Both the position numbers and the translations under genes were made by a program. 64,000 nt of DNA, from the NCBI GenBank assembly GCA_023101885.1, contig JALPQD010000246.1, positions 1 to 64,000 on the forward strand, given 5' to 3'. The DNA is from Typhlomys cinereus. Its lineage: Eukaryota; Chordata; Mammalia; Rodentia; Platacanthomyidae. Each line of letters opens with the position of its first letter. Position 1 is the stretch's first letter. Below, piece after piece: positions 58,765-64,000 of this stretch. The notes under the pieces were generated by a model. The model was not told where the DNA came from, searched no databases, and worked only from the letters and a program-made list of their open reading frames with translations.

Positions 58765-59229
58765 TGTGATAGTTAATCCTGGGTGTCAACTTGAAACACC
58801 TGGAATTAACTAAGATCAGCTGACACCACCTGAAGAGATTATCTGGATAATACAAAGATCAGCCCCAGAGCCCACTGGAACCTCCATAGATCCCACTGGA
58901 ACCTCTAGCAGTGGACCAGATAAAAGAGCCACAAAACAGAAGACTGAGAAGAAGAGGAGAGACTCTCTGTAGCTGTGCTAGGAATTGCTCTTCCCTCCAG
59001 CCACCTGGTTTCTTTGCTTCTTTGATCCTCTAGCCCTCCAACCCTCCAAGTTTTCAACATGACTAAAGACTCTATAGGAATCCCAGCCTTCTACCATCAG
59101 CCACTGGACTACTGGACTGAGCAGCATCGTTGGACTAGCTTGGCCATATCTCATGAGCTAACTCAATACATTCCCTATTTATGTATTCATTCTGTTGATT
59201 CAGGGACTCTAGAGAACCTAACTAATACA
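58765..59229 (+). mobile_element. MLT2-like (ERVL) LTR
   Basis: Starts TGTGATAGTTAATCCTGGGTGTCAACTTGA and ends with GATTCAGGGACTCTAGAGAACCTAACTAATACA, the start and end words of MLT2-class LTRs as I remember them. GATAAAAGAGCC lies inside. No matching 5-base flank was seen. No retroviral genes accompany it. Confidence 0.65.
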
Positions 59230-59442
59230 TATACTAACAGTGAGAGACCCAGCATTAGATGGTGGGATAGCCAGACTCTGCTGGAAACATTATCTTTAGA
59301 CAATTTATAAATAATAATAAGACCAATTCAAAACTTATGTTTTTATTATTGCCATATGTCAGCAACTCTAGATAGCACTAATAATGAAATTCTCCTTCAT
59401 TAAATTATCTTTTTCTGGTGTAGGTAATAAACAAATATGACA

Positions 59443-59701
59443 CTTACTGTTGGACTTTAATTAAACATTCATCTACAATATATGTATATAAGTATGCCAG
59501 TTTCAAATTAGCAAAATTTATTATTCAACTTCTAAGCAATTCTCTGTATCCCTGTTTGATTTTGGCACCATATCTTTCTCCTGCATGAGTTCCTGTGTCT
59601 GATCTCTGCATCCAAAGCTGCATACGAAGATGCTTTTGAATTTCTTGGACACTTGGGGTCATTTGTTGCAACACACCATGGAGTTACATACCTCAATCTT
59701 A
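59443..59701. repeat. 259-bp direct duplication, copy 1
   Basis: It matches 60127-60385 base for base in length, with about ten mismatches by eye and no gap. It starts CTTACTGTTGGACTTTAATTAA and ends TACATACCTCAATCTTA. Confidence 0.92.
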
Positions 59702-60126
59702 TATTTTCAATTTTGGGGGGTAAAAATAATTATACTTATGACATGAGTTATTATATGAAGTTCAAATACAGCATTTATAAATAAAATTTGGAACATGAAA
59801 AAGAAACCCTATATTGTATATGGTAGTTTTAAAGTCTATTAAAAATGATAGATGATAGAGTTTTGCAGTCTCAGCTCAGGTAATCTAACGGCAATCACAA
59901 CAGGAATGGTTGATGTTGGTCAAAGTAGTACACAGACATCCTTTCAACAGATATCGACTTTTCCACATTTCCTCAGCAACTGGAGCCTCAAAACATTTGA
60001 CCCTTCTGTGTTTTCCAGCCCTACATAGAATCCTTTGGAGCATCCTATCACCTCCGAACTACATTGCTTGCCATGGGGACTGTAGCAGTAATTTCTTTAC
60101 AGTATTTCTGCTTCTGTTTTCTCTTG
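59702..60126. other. spacer between the duplicated copies
   Basis: About 425 bases with no recognised family or gene. Confidence 0.4.
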
Positions 60127-60385
60127 CTTACTGTTGGACTTTAATTAATCATTCATCTACAATATATGTATATAAGTATGCAAGTTTCAAATTAGCAAAA
60201 TTTATTATTCAACCTCTAAGCAATTCTCTGTGTCCCTGTTTGATTTTGGCACCATATCCTTCTTTTGCATGAGTTCCTGTGTCTGATCTCTGCATCCAAA
60301 GCTGCATACGAAGATGCTTTTGAATTTCTTGGACACTTGGGGTCATTTGTTGCAACACACTGTGGAGTTACATACCTCAGTCTTA
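60127..60385. repeat. 259-bp direct duplication, copy 2
   Basis: Offset by exactly 684 bases from copy 1 over the whole length. Flanking sequences differ. Confidence 0.92.
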
Positions 60386-60930
60386 CAGTCCATCATCTCT
60401 ATTTAAGACAGAGTGAACTTTAAAAATGCCAATTACACCTTGGTGCCGACCTGTTCTAACCTCCAATGGATTTGAACTGTGCGTCCATTTCCTGTCCCTC
60501 TTCTCTGTGGATCACCCAGTTTTTTTCCTCTCTCTCTTTCTCTCTCTTTCCTTCCTACTATGTTTTGTGAGGCTCATTTTAACTTCTACCATAACTCTTT
60601 AGGATCACAGTCACTTGTCAGGGGGCCTCCGATTTCTGTGGAGTTCGCTGCCCTGGGTCAGTCTATCATCCATGTACAACATCATGTTGGTTTCTTATGC
60701 ACATATGTGAAGCAAACAACGGATGACCTGTTGCTCTGAAGAAATCCTTGTAGAGCTGATGCCTCTGAAAGGACAACACCCGGATCACTGGACAGCTGGA
60801 AGAGTAGGTATTGATGAAAGGATTCTCAATAAGATGTTTTTCAATGTACACAGATGAAAGATGAAGAGTGGCTGTGCAATTTGTTCGGTTTTCATTTCAG
60901 AGACCTTCCCATGGAGCAATAATCTGCAGG
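60386..60930. other. unassigned sequence
   Basis: No gene recognised. A short CT-rich run lies at 60520-60555. Confidence 0.3.
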
Positions 60931-60932
60931 AT

Positions 60933-60933
<1 letters not shown>

Positions 60934-60971
<38 letters not shown>
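60934..60971. repeat. (ATC)n microsatellite
   Basis: About 12 perfect ATC units. It produces an Asp run in the minus-strand frame at 60892-61113, which is not a gene. Confidence 0.95.
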
Positions 60972-60972
<1 letters not shown>

Positions 60973-61301
60973 TGTAGGATTCCACCACTGTGAAACAATA
61001 ATCACAGGGCACTGGTGGCATTTGGAGGACACCACCACCTCCACTGCCACATTCTCTGTCCCCTGCCCAGCAAGGGCAGCCATTAGCTGGGTGGGCACAC
61101 ACTGGTTTCTCATGCCTTGGAACCTGGTAAGACTAGAATCACATTATAAGTATGTGATGACAGTCTTGAGTACATTTATAATAAGTTTCTGAGTATAATA
61201 AAGTGTTTAGATGGTAGTTTACTACCAGGTACTTACAGTGAACACTAAGACATCTGCTACTGTCTAGTGTCCATCTTTCTCCCTTTCCACTATTATTTGA
61301 T

Positions 61302-61700
61302 TGTGGGGGCCTCAGTCTAGGTGACCTCAATCTGGAAAGCTTACACAAAGATGTTTGATGGAGGAAGTCAGGAAGGGGTGGCTCAGGATGTTCTGAGTGG
61401 CTCAGGATGTTTTGAAGGAGGAAGTCAGGAGGGCGTAGCTCAAGATGTTTTGAAGAAATTTCACTACATACAGCCTGCATGCTGGCTTGACCTTTAAGAT
61501 GATTGGTTGCCCATTTCCCTGCCCTGGAATTCTCCTTATTGTTTCTACCTTTAGAAGATCGCTGCAGACTTACAATAAAAGAGTTTCTGCTTGACTAGAC
61601 TCCCAGTCGCATCTGACTGTCTTCAAGGAAGGAGGGCTGGGAGCAGGAGGGCAGTGCACTCACCTTTCCCCGATCCCCCTTGTGGAGGACCTGCGGGACT
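61302..61700 (+). mobile_element. retrovirus-type LTR, probably solo
   Basis: GGAGGAAGTCAGGA occurs at 61360 and 61417 within longer similar blocks, like the tandem enhancer repeats of U3 regions. AATAAA (61574-61579) is followed by GAGTTTCTGCTTGACTAGAC and CCCAGTCGCATCTGACTGTC, typical of an R-U5 boundary in gammaretrovirus-like LTRs. Ends are uncertain and no viral genes are adjacent. Confidence 0.5.
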
Positions 61701-61900
61701 GGCCTGCAGGATGGAGCTGGGATCCCCAGGCACCCCCCCCATATTTGGTCAGGTTCATAGTACCAACACATTTGTTCTGAGGGTTAGAACCCATTTAGAG
61801 AGTAATTGGCTACCCATGGGCCTTGCATACCACCATTGCTCCACTGGGGTCTTCTTATCAGAGCTGCTTCAGTTTGCAGCATCCATAGCTATGTGAGGTC
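61701..61900. other. unassigned sequence after the LTR
   Basis: It includes a C-run near 61733 and ends in mixed sequence. It could be leader or unrelated DNA. Confidence 0.25.
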
Positions 61901-62045
61901 ATTGATCACTTTTAATTCCGGGGATAGTTCATTGAGGGTGAGAGGGAGTGGAATGAATTGAGGAGGGGAAGGGAGAGGAATGGAAGGAAGGAGAATGGAG
62001 GGAAACAGAGAGTAGTATACAATATGCTTGTAAAACTAAAAAAAA
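61901..62045 (+). mobile_element. possible L1 3' UTR terminus
   Basis: A purine-rich tract (GAGGGGAAGGGAGAGG...GGAAGGAAGG), then GTATACAATATGCTTGTAAAACTAAAAAAAAG, resembles an L1 end with an A-tail. Truncated and weak. Confidence 0.35.
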
Positions 62046-62559
62046 GTTCTAATGATAAAATACAAAAGAAAAGCATTAGTGGAGATGAAGAATGTTGCAA
62101 AAAGTCCACAAATGTCCTTCAAGTACAGTTGTCAGTTTACCGACAGAGAAATAATTTCATTTTTCATGTTTAAATTTCCTGATACATCTAATATTTGGGC
62201 AAGAAGATAAGTTTAATCTTCATTAATGGCAAACACCAACCCCCCCCCCAGCTTTAACACATTTTGAACTTTTCTTTAAGGTGGCATGATTCAATGCGGT
62301 GTATTGCATGAATATCTCCATTTTCCAGCACAGGGAATATCTTCCAGTGCAGGGAAATATACAGCACTGAGATGGTGGATGACTTCACATAAATAGTGTT
62401 TTCCAGGCTCAGGGAGAAGGTGGTGGTATTGAGGTGCTAAGATGAAACTGAGATGCTATGCCTAGTGCAAAGATGCAGTAAGTAGGTGCCTTCCTACACT
62501 GGTGCTTTATGAAGTGCTCTCTGTTTTGTTGCTCTCTCCTTTTCAGCCTGACTGCCATA
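62046..62559. other. unassigned sequence
   Basis: A C-run (62240-62249) and a repeated TTCCAG(C/T)(A/G)CAGGGA phrase near 62324 and 62342. No gene. Confidence 0.3.
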
Positions 62560-63531
62560 GCTGAACCAATTCAGAATATGCTTCTTCAATCTTCATTTAA
62601 GCAACCTTTTACCTTTGGTTAGGAGGCGACTTCTAATACCAATCAGGATGGAGCCAAGGGCGGTGCAGGAACAGCAAAACTGAAAACAACAACAAACCAT
62701 AATTCAGAACACCGAAGACCCTACATTAATCACTTGGAACCAGACCAGCCAAATCTCTCCCTATCCTTTTTTTTTAAAAATTATTCATTCAATTGTGCTT
62801 GTGTGTATGTATGTGTGTAGAACCACTGATGAATTCGGGAACCACCATGGACCGCCTCCACCTCCTCCTTATTTACTCCACCCTGGGATTCACAGGCTCC
62901 GCCCTATCAGGGCCAGAAACGCAGGCCGCCCCCGCTTCTGCCTGGGGTCTATATGTGGGGTCTAGGATCCGAACTCAGGACCTTCTGCCTGCAAGGCAGA
63001 GGCTTAACCCCTGAGCCACCTCTCCAGCCCCATCTCTCCCCATCCTAAAGCTCAGGGAAACTTCCAAAAGAGGGGGCAGCAAGACTGTAAGAGCCTAAAG
63101 ATAGGGAGAACCAATGATATGCAAGATACTTCACAAAAGTTAAGACTGCAGTAGCCATAATCGGACTTTACATGACCCCCCTAAAGTCTAGCATGGATCA
63201 CAGGCATTAAAATCCTTAGAGACAAGGAATTAACAGTCATAATAGTGTTCCCATACTAAAGGGAAGCCCAAGAAAGGGCTTTGGGCAATGCCACTGAGTC
63301 CTCACTAGAGTGGAGGACTCAGATGGAAGTTTGGCATTCACACAAAAGGATGCTCCAGGAAATGGGAGAGGGAAAAAGGGGAGGCACTGGGAGAAGGGGA
63401 AGGAAGGGGGTGAAAGGAAGGGGAAAAGGGGGAGAGGGTGCAAGGGGGACTGAGGAAGGGTGGAGGGAGGGAGGAGACTTGTATGAGCTTGTATGATTGG
63501 GGAAAAATAAATAAATATAAATTAAAATAAA
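62560..63531 (+). mobile_element. L1: L1 3' UTR copy, split by a SINE
   Basis: TTAGGAGGCGACTTCTAATACC, GGAACAGCAAAACTGAAAAC and CAAACCATAATTCAGAACACC run to 62767. L1 resumes at 63032 (CATCTCTCCCCATCCTAAAGCTCAGGG) and ends in the purine tract and A-rich tail at about 63531. The left limit is approximate. Confidence 0.85.
62768..63031 (-). mobile_element. young SINE nested in the L1 copy
   Basis: ATCTCTCCCTATCCT (62753-62767) and ATCTCTCCCCATCCT (63032-63046) flank it, one mismatch, and are L1 sequence at the target. The plus strand shows a T-run tail, (TG)n, a body with GGGAACCACCATGGACCGCC, and the reversed head GAGGCTTAACCCCTGAGCCACCTCTCCAGCCCC. Confidence 0.93.
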
Positions 63532-64000
63532 AGAATACACTCTTCAGACACCTCACAAGGCTTTGTGTGAAAAGTCCAAGCATTTTGACTGGTAGGAACT
63601 ATCAAGGAGAAACCTCCAGGCTGACACTTTCTTGTTCTGGCTAGAATCTGAAGACAATATGAATGTGGAAAATGAAAGAAAAATTAGTTTTAATGGCAAA
63701 AAATAGGAATCCTTTCCATACAGTTATATTATGATTCAAACTGAAGGCACATTGTTTTTTTCTGTTCTCTCCCAATGACCCCCTGGGATTTACCACTTTC
63801 AACAGTAAGAATTCTGATGGATGAAGAAATACACAGAGTCTCATCCTCTTCTTCCATAACTTTCCCATAGATATCACTACAACTAGCAAGGAACTGTTAT
63901 AAGCTTATATTTCATTCACAGTATTGAATCTAGAACTAGTAAAGTAAAAGTTCATTTCTCAGGTGTCACTGCAGTTTCTTAGCAAAACACCAACTCTAGA
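63532..64000. other. unassigned sequence to the window end
   Basis: No gene or family recognised. Confidence 0.3.

Noticed and set aside
60892..61113. Asp-run protein on the minus strand
   Set aside because: Translation of an (ATC)n microsatellite. No supporting gene structure.
61302..61900. Whole provirus next to the LTR
   Set aside because: No gag, pol or env-like frame adjoins it, so only an isolated LTR is supported.

Overview
The window reads as ordinary, gene-poor mammalian nuclear DNA, most likely from a rodent. The evidence is L1 (LINE-1) ORF1p and ORF2p sequence on the minus strand, many SINEs with a tRNA-like head related to rodent B2, ID and B4 families, MaLR and ERVL type LTRs, and abundant microsatellites. 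The commonest SINE has a B2-like head, a family-specific body and a (GT)n or A-rich tail. That layout recalls the DIP SINE of jerboas and jumping mice, so a dipodoid rodent is my tentative guess, made from memory and not tested. No complete host protein-coding gene, rRNA, tRNA gene or CRISPR array was recognised. The window could be intergenic or lie inside a very large intron.

Layout: 1-8.1 kb is odd, unassigned sequence. It holds a CpG- and G-rich purine-skewed block (2.2-3.7 kb), an L1 3' end, a small local duplication (4.9-5.2 kb) and a purine block followed directly by a pyrimidine block (7.26-8.13 kb). 8.1-15.4 kb is mostly AT-rich unique DNA with SINE and L1 3' ends. 15.4-21.7 kb is a nearly full-length minus-strand L1 (element A) with a long open reverse-transcriptase frame. 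21.7-31 kb is a SINE, LTR and microsatellite mosaic. 31.09-32.85 kb is a 5'-inverted L1 followed by a SINE at the same target. 32.9-37.8 kb is largely unique. 37.82-44.19 kb is a second full-length minus-strand L1 (element B) flanked by a 15-bp target duplication and broken in both ORFs. 44.2-64 kb alternates unique AT-rich DNA with older L1 pieces, SINEs, LTRs, a truncated chimeric L1 at 49.25-50.03 kb, and a 259-bp direct duplication at 59.4-60.4 kb.

What works together here is retrotransposon biology. L1 supplies the endonuclease and reverse transcriptase. L1 copies and the SINEs then show the footprints of target-primed reverse transcription: target-site duplications, A-rich tails, 5' truncation, twin-priming inversion and nesting. 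I found no convincing undescribed system. The most useful leads are the triple target copy at 31.09-32.85 kb, the chimeric L1 at 49.25-50.04 kb, the recent 259-bp duplication, and the compositionally strange 2.2-3.7 and 7.26-8.13 kb blocks. Family names rest on recognition by eye and boundaries are approximate unless a target duplication fixes them.
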